NCBI GenBank assembly: GCA_938084575.1
Contig: CALKFG010000003.1
Location: 124,001 to 188,000, forward strand
Reading direction: 5' to 3'
Length of the DNA stretch: 64,000 nucleotides
From: an uncultured Hyphomonadaceae bacterium
GTDB taxonomy: Bacteria > Pseudomonadota > Alphaproteobacteria > Caulobacterales > Hyphomonadaceae
The notes under the pieces are model-generated. The model was not told the DNA's origin. It did not search any database and saw only the letters and a list, made by a program, of their open reading frames with translations. Of this stretch, positions 27,349 through 36,401 are shown piece after piece. The first letter of the stretch is position 1. Every line of letters starts with the position of its first letter. A program made the translations under genes and the position numbers.

Positions 27349-29931
27349 TCAACAGTTTTCGCCAGCCGTTTCGTTCAGCGTCCGTCCGATAATGTCCATC
27401 GCATTCTTGGACAGATTGCCGGCGCGCAGCTTTTCTAATGTTGTTTTGGCGCTGGACCGCGATTTCGGTTCGAGAACGCGCCAGTGCTCGAAGGCCTGAA
27501 GCAACCTGGCCGCCAGAGCCGGGTTCAGTTTGTCTGCTGCGCAGATAAGGTCGCTGACAAGGCTGTGGCCCCGACCGTCAGAGCTGTGAAACTGGGCCAG
27601 GTTCTGCATTGCAAAAACACCGACGACAGAACGGACACGATTGGGATTGCTGAGGTCGAACAGAGGGTGTCGGGTCAGCGTGTCGACGTCTGCGACACTC
27701 CCCGTGGCGGCCTGCACGGCGAACCATTTGTCCATGACGAGAGGATTTTTATGCCAGCGTGACCAGAAGATGCTGAGCGCCTCGTCCTTTTCAGGCTGGC
27801 CGGCCACACACAGTGCGCGCAATGCGGCAAGTCCAAGCGTCATATTGGGAGCGCGATCAAGCACCGCTTGCAGCACCTTCCGGTCCTCCGTTGTCCCTCT
27901 GGCGCCGAGTAGGGCAATCGCGGCGGATTGCAGGGCACGACCTCCGGCCTGTTTCGCGTCCGGACGGAAAGGCGACGGGCCGGAAGACTCCAGAACTGCT
28001 TTTATGTCGCTGGACAAAGCGTCGGCGAGGGCCCTTTGAGCCAGGGATCGGGCCCGGTCGAGGTCGGCCGGGGCAGCCGGGGTGTGATCAAGGAAAAGTT
28101 CTCCGACATCCGGCAGTCGCATCAGCAGTGCGGCATAGGCCGGATCATCTTTTCCATCGCGCACGGCGCCGGCGATGGCCGATATGAGCTGGCTGTCTGG
28201 TTCTGACTGACCATGATAGGCCATGGCCAGCAGATCCGCCTTGATCAGGCGCTGCAGGCTGTCCCACTTGTTGAAAGGATCATCATCTATGCGTGCGAGC
28301 GACAAGGTCTCTGCCGCAGCAATGTCATGGGTGATTCGCACGGGTGCGGAAAATTCCCGGTTGATGGATAAAAGCGGGCGTCCGTCCGGCGCGCTTACGG
28401 TCCAGTCCAGAAAAGCACCATCAAGGATCAAAGTGGTTTCAACCAATTTGTCACCGCCAGGGCTGAAGGCCGCCACTTTGATCGGCATGGGAAGCGGACG
28501 CGGCGACTGATTTCCCGGCGTCACGGGATTGGTTTGTGCCAGCCGGACCTTTAGCGTTCCGGTGCGGTCATCCCATGTCTCGGTGACATGCAGACCGGGT
28601 GTGCCGGGCTGGCTGTACCAGTTTCGGAACTGTTTCAGATCCTGACCGCTCGCCGCCTCAAAGCAGGCATAGAAGTGTTCGATGGTGGTTGCGTGGCCGT
28701 CATGCCGGACAAAATAGAGTTGCATGCCTTCTGCAAATGCGGCGTCACCGATCAGGGACTTCAGCATGCGGATCAGTTCAGCGCCCTTTTCATAGACTGT
28801 CGCCGTATACAGATTGTCGATGCTGCCATAGTGATCGGGCCGGACGGCATGGGCCAGCGGGCCGCCATCTTCGGTGAATTGATGGGCCCGCAAACGAATG
28901 ACATCCTTGATTCGCTGAACCGGGCGGGACCGCATGTCCGCCGAGAATTCCTGATCCCGGAACACGGTCAGGCCCTCTTTCAGGCAAAGCTGGAACCACT
29001 CCCGGCAGGTGATCCGATTGCCGGTCCAGTTGTGGAAATATTCGTGACCGACGATGGATTCGATGGCTTCGAAATCGGCATCCGTGGCGGTCTCTTCGTC
29101 GGCGAGGACATAGGCGGAGTTAAAGACATTCAGGCCCTTATTTTCCATTGCGCCAAAATTGAAGTCGCGCACAGCGACAATGTTGAAGACGCCAAGGTCG
29201 TAGGCTCTCTGAAACGTGTCCTCATCCCACCGCATGGCGGCTTTCAGGCTCTCCATGGCCCAGCTTGCGCGGGGAGCATCGCCTTCATCGACATGCACGG
29301 CAAGATCGACTTTGTCGCCGTGCATGGTCTCGAACGTGTCGCGATGGACGTCGTAGCGGCCGGCGCAGAGGGCAAACAGGTAAGACGGCTTCGGGTGAGG
29401 GTCGTCCCAGACGGCGAAATGCCGACCCTGGTCAAGGTCGCCGGACTCACCCGGCGTCCCATTGGACAGCAGGATCGGATAGTTGGCCTTGTCGGCCTCG
29501 ATTCGGACACGGAACCGGCTCATGACATCCGGGCGGTCAGGCCAGTAAGTGATGCGGCGAAAGCCTGTGCTTTCACACTGGGTGCAGAATCGCCCGCCCG
29601 AAAGGTAGAGTCCAGACAGGACGGTGTTGGCCGAGGGGTCGATCTCGACACGGGTTTCAAGCGTGAACGCGTCTGGAACCTGCAACAGGGTGATACCGTT
29701 CGGCTCGAGGACATATTGTGAGGGGGAGAGCACGACGCCATCAAGGCTGAGGCTGTCGAGCGTGAGGCTGACGCCATCCAGCACGAAGTCTCCCGGCTCA
29801 AGACGCCTGACCTCCATCCGGGTGCGGACATGGGTCGCCTTAGGATCGAGGTCGAATGTCATCTCCACCTGAGAAATCTCGAAAGGATAAGGGCGGTAAT
29901 CCTGCAATCTGACCTGAGCGGGCGTTTCCAT
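27349..29931 (-). CDS. pepN: Aminopeptidase N (M1 family)
   Basis: Zinc aminopeptidase of about 860 residues, close to E. coli PepN (870), removing N-terminal residues from peptides in the cytoplasm. GAMEN is at residues 260-264 and the zinc motif HEYFHNWTGNR at 296-306, with the third ligand Glu in LKEGLTVFRDQEF. The C-terminal half is the helical domain of the alphaproteobacterial/enterobacterial PepN type. ATG 29931 gives the family N-terminus (QVRLQDYRPYPFEI); the longer upstream frame is not similar. Divergent to the acyl-CoA dehydrogenases. Confidence 0.97.
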   Translation of the reverse strand: METPAQVRLQDYRPYPFEISQVEMTFDLDPKATHVRTRMEVRRLEPGDFVLDGVSLTLDSLSLDGVVLSPSQYVLEPNGITLLQVPDAFTLETRVEIDPSANTVLSGLYLSGGRFCTQCESTGFRRITYWPDRPDVMSRFRVRIEADKANYPILLSNGTPGESGDLDQGRHFAVWDDPHPKPSYLFALCAGRYDVHRDTFETMHGDKVDLAVHVDEGDAPRASWAMESLKAAMRWDEDTFQRAYDLGVFNIVAVRDFNFGAMENKGLNVFNSAYVLADEETATDADFEAIESIVGHEYFHNWTGNRITCREWFQLCLKEGLTVFRDQEFSADMRSRPVQRIKDVIRLRAHQFTEDGGPLAHAVRPDHYGSIDNLYTATVYEKGAELIRMLKSLIGDAAFAEGMQLYFVRHDGHATTIEHFYACFEAASGQDLKQFRNWYSQPGTPGLHVTETWDDRTGTLKVRLAQTNPVTPGNQSPRPLPMPIKVAAFSPGGDKLVETTLILDGAFLDWTVSAPDGRPLLSINREFSAPVRITHDIAAAETLSLARIDDDPFNKWDSLQRLIKADLLAMAYHGQSEPDSQLISAIAGAVRDGKDDPAYAALLMRLPDVGELFLDHTPAAPADLDRARSLAQRALADALSSDIKAVLESSGPSPFRPDAKQAGGRALQSAAIALLGARGTTEDRKVLQAVLDRAPNMTLGLAALRALCVAGQPEKDEALSIFWSRWHKNPLVMDKWFAVQAATGSVADVDTLTRHPLFDLSNPNRVRSVVGVFAMQNLAQFHSSDGRGHSLVSDLICAADKLNPALAARLLQAFEHWRVLEPKSRSSAKTTLEKLRAGNLSKNAMDIIGRTLNETAGENC

Positions 29932-30143
29932 GGGCGCGACTTTCCCTAAACCTGAACCAAAACCAAGGCCGAAACTGTAGACATGTGTCGTCCGGCTGCA
30001 AAGGGAGTTTGATCTGCCAACACACCGAGCCGGCTGGCTTTCCGTTCCATCCTCAGGCAAAACAGGGCTTCCGTTGCGGTACGGGTTTCAGCCTCTCAGA
30101 AGCTGGGTATTCTGCTGCAAAGATAAAAGGGAGTGTTTCAGCG

Positions 30144-31259
30144 ATGAATTTCGATTTCTCGGATGACCAGAAGTTCCTCGGCAACGAGGCGCGGAAGTTT
30201 CTCAGCGCGGAGTGCACGACCCAGCATGTCCGCGACGTGCTCAATGATGATGCGATCAGCCATCATGCGGGCGTCTGGCAGAAAGTGGTTGAGATGGGCT
30301 GGCTCGGCACGGCAATCCCGGAAGAATTTGGCGGGCTCGGCCTTGGGGCGCTGGAGCTTTGCGTGCTGGCTGAAGAGATGGGTCGTGCCCTGGCACCTGT
30401 GCCGTTTGCCAGCTCGGTATATTTTTTCGCCGAGGGCCTGATGCAGGCCGGCAGCGGCCAGCAGAAAGCCGCGCTTCTGCCCGGGGTGGCCTCAGGTGAC
30501 GTGATTGGCTGTTATGCCGCCAGCGAAGGCCCGGGCCATCCGGATCCGGCGCGCCTCTCGGTCACGTTTGATGGGCAGACAATTTCCGGCCGGAAACTCC
30601 CGGTCACCGACGGGGATGTCGCGACCCACGCCCTCGTCCTGGTTCGTGAAGGCTCCGGTGCGTCGATTGTATTGGTGGATCTGACAGCGGAGGGTGTGAC
30701 ACGGACACCGGTCAAGACCCTCGAGCCGACGCGCAGCCATGCGGAAATTTGCTTTGACAAGGCCCCGGCCGAACGGTTGGGCGCGGCGGGCGAGGGCGCT
30801 GCGCTGCATGACGCCATTCTCAACCAAGCCGCCGTCCTGCTCGCCTTCGAGCAGCTGGGCGGTGCCACACGCTGTCTCGAAATGGCGACGGATTACGCCA
30901 AGGAGCGCCACGCTTTCGGTCGTCCGATCGGCGGCAATCAGGCGATCAAGCACAAGCTGGCCGACATGTATGTGAAAAATGAGGTTGCGCGGTCAAACTG
31001 CTATTTCGGCGCCTGGGCCCTGTCGACCAATGCCGTGGAGCTGCCGGAAGCGGCGGCGGCCTCGCGCCTGGCGGCCTCCGAAGCGTTCTGGTTTGCCAGC
31101 AAGGAAAACATCCAGACCCATGGCGGCATGGGATTCACCTGGGAAGTCGACTGCCACCTGTTCTATCGCCGGGCCAAGCTGCTCGCCGTTCAGGCTGGCG
31201 CACCGGCGGTGTGGAAAGAGAAACTGGTTCGGGCGCTTGAGCTGCGCAATGCGGCCTGA
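30144..31259 (+). CDS. Acyl-CoA dehydrogenase family protein (shorter partner)
   Basis: FAD-dependent dehydrogenase of 371 residues, helix-sheet-helix acyl-CoA dehydrogenase fold. The N-terminus MNFDFSDDQKFLGNEARKFL and the C-terminal FAD/tetramer segment (ERHAFGRPIGGNQAIKHKLADMYV, then QTHGGMGFTWEVDCHLFYRR) are clear. The usual motif 1 region is altered (YAASEGPG), and it is paired with a second, more canonical dehydrogenase, as in heteromeric acyl-CoA dehydrogenases of sterol or long-chain metabolism. ATG 30144 follows GGGAG. Electrons would go to ETF and then ETF-QO, whose gene is at 62168. Confidence 0.9.
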   Translation: MNFDFSDDQKFLGNEARKFLSAECTTQHVRDVLNDDAISHHAGVWQKVVEMGWLGTAIPEEFGGLGLGALELCVLAEEMGRALAPVPFASSVYFFAEGLMQAGSGQQKAALLPGVASGDVIGCYAASEGPGHPDPARLSVTFDGQTISGRKLPVTDGDVATHALVLVREGSGASIVLVDLTAEGVTRTPVKTLEPTRSHAEICFDKAPAERLGAAGEGAALHDAILNQAAVLLAFEQLGGATRCLEMATDYAKERHAFGRPIGGNQAIKHKLADMYVKNEVARSNCYFGAWALSTNAVELPEAAAASRLAASEAFWFASKENIQTHGGMGFTWEVDCHLFYRRAKLLAVQAGAPAVWKEKLVRALELRNAA

Positions 31260-31272
31260 CCGGCGTGACGGC

Positions 31273-31298
31273 TTGCCCCATGGCAGGGGCCTGTTTTA
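31273..31298 (+). terminator. Possible hairpin terminator between the two acyl-CoA dehydrogenase genes
   Basis: GCCCC (31275-31279) and GGGGC (31286-31290) form a 5-bp GC stem with a 6-base loop, and a TTTT run begins three bases later. It is short, so attenuation rather than full termination is possible. Confidence 0.4.
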
Positions 31299-31364
31299 AA
31301 TTATACGACCTCTAACAGGAAACAATTCGGCCTGAACGGCCACTGAGGGACGAAGGAGAGTACC

Positions 31365-32570
31365 ATGGATTTCAATGACACGCCTGAAGAAGCAGAATTT
31401 CGCGCCGAGGCGAGCGCCTTTCTCTCACAGCATCTCGACCCCAAGGGCGCACGTCCTCTCCGGCAGCGCATTGCGGGTGACGAGTTCATGCGCCAGGCGA
31501 AAGCCTGGCAGGCGCTGAAGGCCGACAATCAGTTTGCCCAGATTACCTGGCCGAAGGAATGGGGTGGGCGCGGCGGCTCGTCGATGCAGAACGTGATCTG
31601 GGGGCAGGAAGAGGCCAAGTTCGATGCCCCAACCGGACCGTTCACCATTGGTCTTGGCATGTGCATCCCAACCGTGATTGCGTTTGGCTCTGACGATCAC
31701 AAGGCGCGCTATGTCAAAAAAGCGCTGCGCGGTGAGGAAATCTGGTGCCAGCTGTTTTCCGAACCCTCGGCCGGATCGGACGTTGCCGGGCTCAAGACCC
31801 GGGCGGTCAGGGACGGCGACGACTGGGTGATTAACGGCCAGAAGGTCTGGACTTCAGGGGCTCACTATTCGGATTATGGCATCCTTCTGGTGCGGACCGA
31901 TCCCAAGGCGCCAAAGCATAAGGGCCTGACCATGTTCATCGTGAACATGAAGCAGGCCGGTGTCGAAGCCCGGCCTATTCACCAGGCATCCGGCGGCCGT
32001 GAATTCAACGAGGTGTACTTTACCGATGTCCGCATTCCGGACTCCGACCGCCTGGGCGAGGTCGGCGAAGGCTGGAAGGTGGCGATCGTCACGCTGATGA
32101 ATGAGCGCCTTGCCGTCGGCGGATCGCCAGGTCCCGACTGGTCGGAAATTATGGATTATGCCAAGCAGTCGGGCACCATCACTGACGGGGCGTTCCGCGA
32201 AAATCTGGCGGACTGGTATGTCGCGGCCCAGGGCTATAAGCTGACCAAGTTGCGGACGCAGACGGCCTTGTCCCGGGGGCAGACTCCCGGACCTGAAAAC
32301 TCCATTGGCAAGATCATCACGGCCAATCAGCTGCAGGATATCTGCAATTCAGCGATCGAGATGCAGGACCATTATGGCCTGATGACCGATACCGAGACCA
32401 TGCCTGCCGACGCCCTGTTCCAGCAGAGCTTCATGTGGGCACCCGGCTTGCGGATTGCCGGCGGGACCGATGAAATCCTCAAGAATATCATTGCTGAGCG
32501 GGTGCTTGGCCTGCCACAGGATGTCCGGGTGGATAAAAGCGTTCCCTTTGACGAGCTGAAGCAGGGCTAA
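31365..32570 (+). CDS. Acyl-CoA dehydrogenase family protein (longer partner)
   Basis: FAD-dependent dehydrogenase of 401 residues. Motif 1 (WCQLFSEPSAGSDVAGLKT) and the FAD-binding VNGQKVWTSG-like segment (WVINGQKVWTSGAHYSDYG) are intact, and the C-terminus FMWAPGLRIAGGTDEILKNIIAERVLGLPQD is the usual ending. It is probably the catalytic subunit of a pair with the gene at 30144. A strong ribosome site AAGGAGAG precedes ATG 31365. The gap of about 100 bases from the first gene holds a short hairpin. Confidence 0.95.
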   Translation: MDFNDTPEEAEFRAEASAFLSQHLDPKGARPLRQRIAGDEFMRQAKAWQALKADNQFAQITWPKEWGGRGGSSMQNVIWGQEEAKFDAPTGPFTIGLGMCIPTVIAFGSDDHKARYVKKALRGEEIWCQLFSEPSAGSDVAGLKTRAVRDGDDWVINGQKVWTSGAHYSDYGILLVRTDPKAPKHKGLTMFIVNMKQAGVEARPIHQASGGREFNEVYFTDVRIPDSDRLGEVGEGWKVAIVTLMNERLAVGGSPGPDWSEIMDYAKQSGTITDGAFRENLADWYVAAQGYKLTKLRTQTALSRGQTPGPENSIGKIITANQLQDICNSAIEMQDHYGLMTDTETMPADALFQQSFMWAPGLRIAGGTDEILKNIIAERVLGLPQDVRVDKSVPFDELKQG

Positions 32571-32580
32571 GGGGCCGCGT

Positions 32581-33552
32581 TTGGCCGGCCCGGACTTCCA
32601 GCTGTTTGAGACCAATGGTGTCCGCTTGCGGGTCGCAGTTGCCGGCCCGCAGGCGGGGCCGGCGGTCCTTCTGGTACATGGCTTTCCGGAGAGCTGGTAT
32701 TCCTGGCGCCATCAGATTGAGGCGCTCGCCGGTCAGGGCTACCGGGTCGCAGCGCCGGATGTGCGGGGCTATGGCGGCTCGGACAGGCCGGTTGAGGCGG
32801 CCGCCTATGATATGCAAACGCTGACGGCCGATATGGCCGGCCTCGCGGCCCAGATCAGCCCGGACCCATGTGTGATTGTCGGGCATGACTGGGGCGCCCC
32901 GATTGCATGGAATTCCGCTCTGGTTCACCCCGACCAGTTCCGGGCGGTTGCCGGTTTATCTGTCCCTTACACCCCGCCCGGAGAGCACTCTTCTCTGGAC
33001 CTGTTCAAATTCCTGTTCACCCGGAAGGGACGGTTTTTCTATCAGGTCTACTTCCAGGAGGAAGGGATTGCCGAAGCGGAATTAGAGGCAGATCCGGCGG
33101 CGACCATTCGGAAATTCTATTATGCGATCTGTGGCGATGCACCGGATGGGGCCTGGCCGACCGACAAAAAGCATGGCGATCCGCTGCTGCATCGTCTGGT
33201 CGAGCCGGATATGCCGTTGCCATGGCTGTCAGAGCAGGACGTGGCCTATTACGCGGACGAGTTCCGACGTTCAGGATTTCGGGGGCCCCTGAACCGGTAT
33301 CGCAACCATGACCGGGATCACGCCTTTTTGACAGCCCGCGAAGATACACGAATTTATCAACCGAGCCTTTTTATCGGGGGGACCCGGGATCTTGTGCTGA
33401 AAATGTTTCAGGGTGATCCTGTCGCACTGATGCAGGCCGCCCTGCCGGGCCTGCGTGCAGCACACCTGCTGGAGGGCTGCGGACACTGGACCCAGCAAGA
33501 ACGGCCCGGCGCGGTCAACGACATTCTGATTGACTGGCTGAACGGGCTTTAG
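32581..33552 (+). CDS. Alpha/beta hydrolase, epoxide hydrolase-like
   Basis: Protein of 323 residues with the alpha/beta-hydrolase fold. The oxyanion motif HGFPES (33-38) and nucleophile GHDWG (Asp103) match soluble epoxide hydrolases and haloalkane dehalogenases; the catalytic His is in EGCGHWTQQERP near the C-terminus. HGFPES favours epoxide hydrolysis. The start is TTG 32581 with AAGGGG a few bases upstream, 10 bases after the acyl-CoA dehydrogenase stop, so it is cotranscribed. Its stop interlocks with that of the TIR-ParA gene (TTAG 33549-33552). Confidence 0.9.
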   Translation: MAGPDFQLFETNGVRLRVAVAGPQAGPAVLLVHGFPESWYSWRHQIEALAGQGYRVAAPDVRGYGGSDRPVEAAAYDMQTLTADMAGLAAQISPDPCVIVGHDWGAPIAWNSALVHPDQFRAVAGLSVPYTPPGEHSSLDLFKFLFTRKGRFFYQVYFQEEGIAEAELEADPAATIRKFYYAICGDAPDGAWPTDKKHGDPLLHRLVEPDMPLPWLSEQDVAYYADEFRRSGFRGPLNRYRNHDRDHAFLTAREDTRIYQPSLFIGGTRDLVLKMFQGDPVALMQAALPGLRAAHLLEGCGHWTQQERPGAVNDILIDWLNGL

Positions 33553-34856
33553 GCTTCGATCAACGTTTTTAATTCCTGGGCAACACCGGTCAGAGTGTCC
33601 CGGATCGCCCGCAGGCCGCCGCCACGGCCGCGATGAATCAGCAATTGCTGCCAGGGCGGACTGTCGGGGTCCGGGTTTTTAACATTGAGGTGAGCCGATC
33701 GGGGAAGGGCGTGGCTCATGAGGGCCCGGGACAGGCTGAAGCCGGCCTGTGGGTCAAAGGCGCCATTGCGGGCATCGGCCTCGAAATCAGATTGTTCAGA
33801 CCGGCTCACAGCGTTGAAGAGGACAGATATATCGGGCCGTGCGGCGGCATCGACATGGTCATGAATGACCTGATTGAGCAGGCGCACCCCGCGCAGGGAG
33901 TAAACATCCGGATGCATGGGGACCACAACCCGGTCCGCGGCTTCCAGCGCGCATCGGGTCAGAAAAGTTGCATTCGGATTGGTGTCAAAGACGATCAGGT
34001 CATAATGGCTGCGATAGTGGTCGATCATCCGGCGGAAATTCGCGCCGACGGCCGCGAGCGCCAGCGGATTCTGGGCAAAGGCATATTTCGAAATTTCGAA
34101 CTGTCCGGAAATCAAATCCAGCCGGCCTGCAGGGCCGTTTGGGGTCAACAGGCCATGACACATGCTCTCCCGGTCGGCGGCCGGGAAAGGGTCGACGCGG
34201 ATGCTCGTCCAGTCCTCTGCGGGGGACTCAAGATCCTTGGCATGAAGGCGCGAGCGTTCAAACAGGGAAATCACCGACCTGTCCTGTGCCGAGAAGGCGT
34301 CTGCGGTGTTCATGTTGAAAAACGTCTGAGTCAGATTGTATTGCGGGTCGAGATCCACAAGCAGCGTGCGCCCGCCAAGAGCAGACTGCCACGCGCCAAA
34401 GACCTGCGCGCTGACCGTTGTCTTGCCAACACCGCCCTTTAAATTCATCACAGCGATAACCGGGCAGCGTTTCTCGAACCGCTGGCGTGCGGCTGCAACA
34501 AGTCGCTCGAGGGCACCGTCATCGTGAACAGCGTCGGTTAATTTGTCGGCCAGCGCGGACCTGAACAGGCCCGACAGCCGGGCATGATCCACCCGGAGCG
34601 GGAACAGGGTCAGCCCACGATCAATGGCCTGTTGCAGCTGGATCTTGACCGTCTTTGATTTCATTGATGCGGCTGACACCAGAACAACCATGCCGAAGGC
34701 ATCATGGATTGCCGCCAGGTTTGCGGGTGATGTCGGGCTTACGCCATTCGCCTGTGGCATGTACCAGGTCGCAATGGAGGCTTGCCGAAGGGTTTCATGC
34801 ACTTTGAGAAGGGCATCAAGATCATTCGGGGCGTAGGCGATCAAAAGATGAGACAT
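33549..34856 (-). CDS. TIR-domain/ParA ATPase fusion protein
   Basis: Protein of 435 residues with two domains. Residues 3-110 look like a TIR domain: LLIAYAPNDLDALLKVHETL, then ATWYMPQAN, GMVVLVSAAS and LFPLRVD. From about 131 a ParA/MinD-type ATPase follows: deviant Walker A KGGVGKTT at 140-147, LLVDLDPQYNLT at about 165-176, and Walker B DLIVFDTNPN. Where catalytic TIR NADases carry Glu, this protein has Gln73 (KTVKIQLQQA), so NAD cleavage is doubtful and an interaction role is likelier. No ParB, plasmid or defence gene is adjacent. It is divergent from the class II DAHP synthase. The N-terminal assignment rests on motif reading only. Confidence 0.8.
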   Translation of the reverse strand: MSHLLIAYAPNDLDALLKVHETLRQASIATWYMPQANGVSPTSPANLAAIHDAFGMVVLVSAASMKSKTVKIQLQQAIDRGLTLFPLRVDHARLSGLFRSALADKLTDAVHDDGALERLVAAARQRFEKRCPVIAVMNLKGGVGKTTVSAQVFGAWQSALGGRTLLVDLDPQYNLTQTFFNMNTADAFSAQDRSVISLFERSRLHAKDLESPAEDWTSIRVDPFPAADRESMCHGLLTPNGPAGRLDLISGQFEISKYAFAQNPLALAAVGANFRRMIDHYRSHYDLIVFDTNPNATFLTRCALEAADRVVVPMHPDVYSLRGVRLLNQVIHDHVDAAARPDISVLFNAVSRSEQSDFEADARNGAFDPQAGFSLSRALMSHALPRSAHLNVKNPDPDSPPWQQLLIHRGRGGGLRAIRDTLTGVAQELKTLIEA

Positions 34857-34870
34857 CGGCTCGGTGAAGA

Positions 34871-34885
34871 TTAACCGGTATTTAT
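34871..34885. promoter_or_regulatory. CtrA-like site (one mismatch) upstream of the TIR-ParA gene
   Basis: TTAA-CCGGTAT-TTAT, one base off the CtrA consensus TTAA-N7-TTAA, 15 bases before the TIR-ParA start codon. Could be chance. Confidence 0.25.
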
Positions 34886-34939
34886 GGCCTTCAGCGTTAA
34901 ACTGATTGGTCCGCCCCGACTACTCTTAAAGGACATCAA

Positions 34940-35008
34940 ATGCGCCGCAAACTTGAGTTATTGAGGTGGAGTGTGTCATACCGGCGCCATAGCAGGAGAC
35001 AGAGATGA
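34940..35008 (+). CDS. Possible 22-codon leader peptide upstream of class II DAHP synthase
   Basis: Short frame of 22 codons with its own ribosome site AAAGGA 7 bases before ATG 34940. Its TGA stop (35006-35008) overlaps the ATG of the DAHP synthase (ATGA), as in coupled operon genes. The peptide is very basic and has one Trp and one Tyr codon in RWSVSY. Translation might tune synthesis of the downstream enzyme to aromatic amino acid or ribosome status. It could also be a chance frame. Confidence 0.35.
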   Translation: MRRKLELLRWSVSYRRHSRRQR

Positions 35009-36384
35009 CTTGGACGCCAAGCAGCTGGCGCACGCGGCCCGCGAAACACATTCCAGATGACTATCCCGACCCCGGTGCGCTCGCCGATGTCGAAGGCAAG
35101 CTGGCTGAATTTCCACCGCTTGTTTTTGCCGGCGAGGTCCGTCGACTGAAGGCTGACCTTGCGCGGGTTTCGCGCGGAGAGGCCTTTCTTCTTCAGGGCG
35201 GCGACTGCGCCGAAAGTTTCAAAGAGTTTAGCGCCGATAATATCCGGGACACCTTGCGCGTCATGCTTCAAATGGCGGTCGTTCTGACCTTTGCGGCCTC
35301 GAAGCCGGTGGTCAAGGTTGGCCGGCTGGCCGGGCAGTTCGGCAAGCCACGGTCGTCACAAACCGAGACCATTGGGGATCTGACGCTGCCGTCCTACCGG
35401 GGCGACAATATCAACGGCATGGACTTTACAGCAGCTGCGCGCGCGCCGGACCCCCAGCGCCTGATACAGTCTTACTCTCAGGCCGCCTCAACCCTCAATC
35501 TTGTCCGGGCCTTTTCCAAAGGCGGATATGCCGACCTGGCCAATGTGCACCAGTGGATGCTGGGTTTTGTGGATCGCTCTCCGCTCGGGGCCCAGTATCG
35601 CGAGACAGCGGATAAGATCAGTGACGCCCTGGCTTTCATGAAAGCGTGCGGGGTCGACTCCGCGACGGTGCCGCAAATGGCACAGGTGGATGTGTACACG
35701 TCCCATGAAGCCCTGTTGCTGGGGTTTGAAGAGGCCATGACACGGATCGATTCAACCTCGGGCCACTGGTATGACACTTCTGCCCATATGCTTTGGATCG
35801 GGCACCGAACCCGGCAGGTCGATCATGCTCATGTTGAATTTTGCCGCGGGGTTCGCAACCCGATCGGCATGAAATGCGGGCCAGGTCTGGAGACGGACGA
35901 GCTGCTTCGCATCCTCGATGTTCTCAACCCGGACGATGAAGCCGGTCGGATTACGCTGATTGCCCGGTTTGGCGCTGAAGGTGTTGCAGACGGGCTGACG
36001 CCTCTGGCCAGGGGCGTGAAACGCAGTGGTCGGAATGTGGTCTGGTCCTGCGATCCCATGCATGGAAACACCCTTAAAACCGCGTCCGGTTTCAAGACGC
36101 GGCCAGTCGACAGGGTGCTGTCTGAAGTGCGAACCTTCATCGACGTGCTGAATGCTGAAGGCTGTGTGCCCGGCGGGGTGCATTTTGAAATGACAGGACA
36201 GGACGTCACCGAGTGCATCGGCGGTGCCCAGGCTATTTCAGAAGCTGATCTGTCGTCTCGATATCACACCCATTGCGATCCCCGGTTGAATGGTGAGCAG
36301 GCCCTTGAGCTCGCCTTCCTGATCGCCGACAAATTGCTGGGATTAAAAGCCGCGGACACCGCCGGCGAGCAGGCTGCCGGCTGA
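35005..36384 (+). CDS. Class II (plant-type) 3-deoxy-7-phosphoheptulonate synthase
   Basis: First enzyme of the shikimate pathway, condensing phosphoenolpyruvate with erythrose 4-phosphate; 459 residues, normal for class II enzymes. Landmarks are [23 protein letters not shown] N-terminus, metal Cys68 in [56 protein letters not shown], and [10 protein letters not shown]. The start ATG 35005 follows AGGAG and overlaps the stop of a possible 22-codon leader. Followed after 17 bases by a MATE exporter. Confidence 0.97.
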   Translation: MTWTPSSWRTRPAKHIPDDYPDPGALADVEGKLAEFPPLVFAGEVRRLKADLARVSRGEAFLLQGGDCAESFKEFSADNIRDTLRVMLQMAVVLTFAASKPVVKVGRLAGQFGKPRSSQTETIGDLTLPSYRGDNINGMDFTAAARAPDPQRLIQSYSQAASTLNLVRAFSKGGYADLANVHQWMLGFVDRSPLGAQYRETADKISDALAFMKACGVDSATVPQMAQVDVYTSHEALLLGFEEAMTRIDSTSGHWYDTSAHMLWIGHRTRQVDHAHVEFCRGVRNPIGMKCGPGLETDELLRILDVLNPDDEAGRITLIARFGAEGVADGLTPLARGVKRSGRNVVWSCDPMHGNTLKTASGFKTRPVDRVLSEVRTFIDVLNAEGCVPGGVHFEMTGQDVTECIGGAQAISEADLSSRYHTHCDPRLNGEQALELAFLIADKLLGLKAADTAGEQAAG

Positions 36385-36401
36385 CAGGAAAGACACAGCG
36401 C

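Noticed and set aside
28588..29721. 377-codon frame opposite pepN
   Set aside because: Shadow of pepN; no start context and no recognisable domain, while pepN motifs are intact.
31328..31342. GGCC-TGAAC-GGCC hairpin in front of the second acyl-CoA dehydrogenase
   Set aside because: A 4-bp stem in GC-rich DNA is expected by chance.
33549..34856. Plasmid partition or defence island
   Set aside because: No ParB, replication, toxin or nuclease gene is near; neighbours are housekeeping genes.
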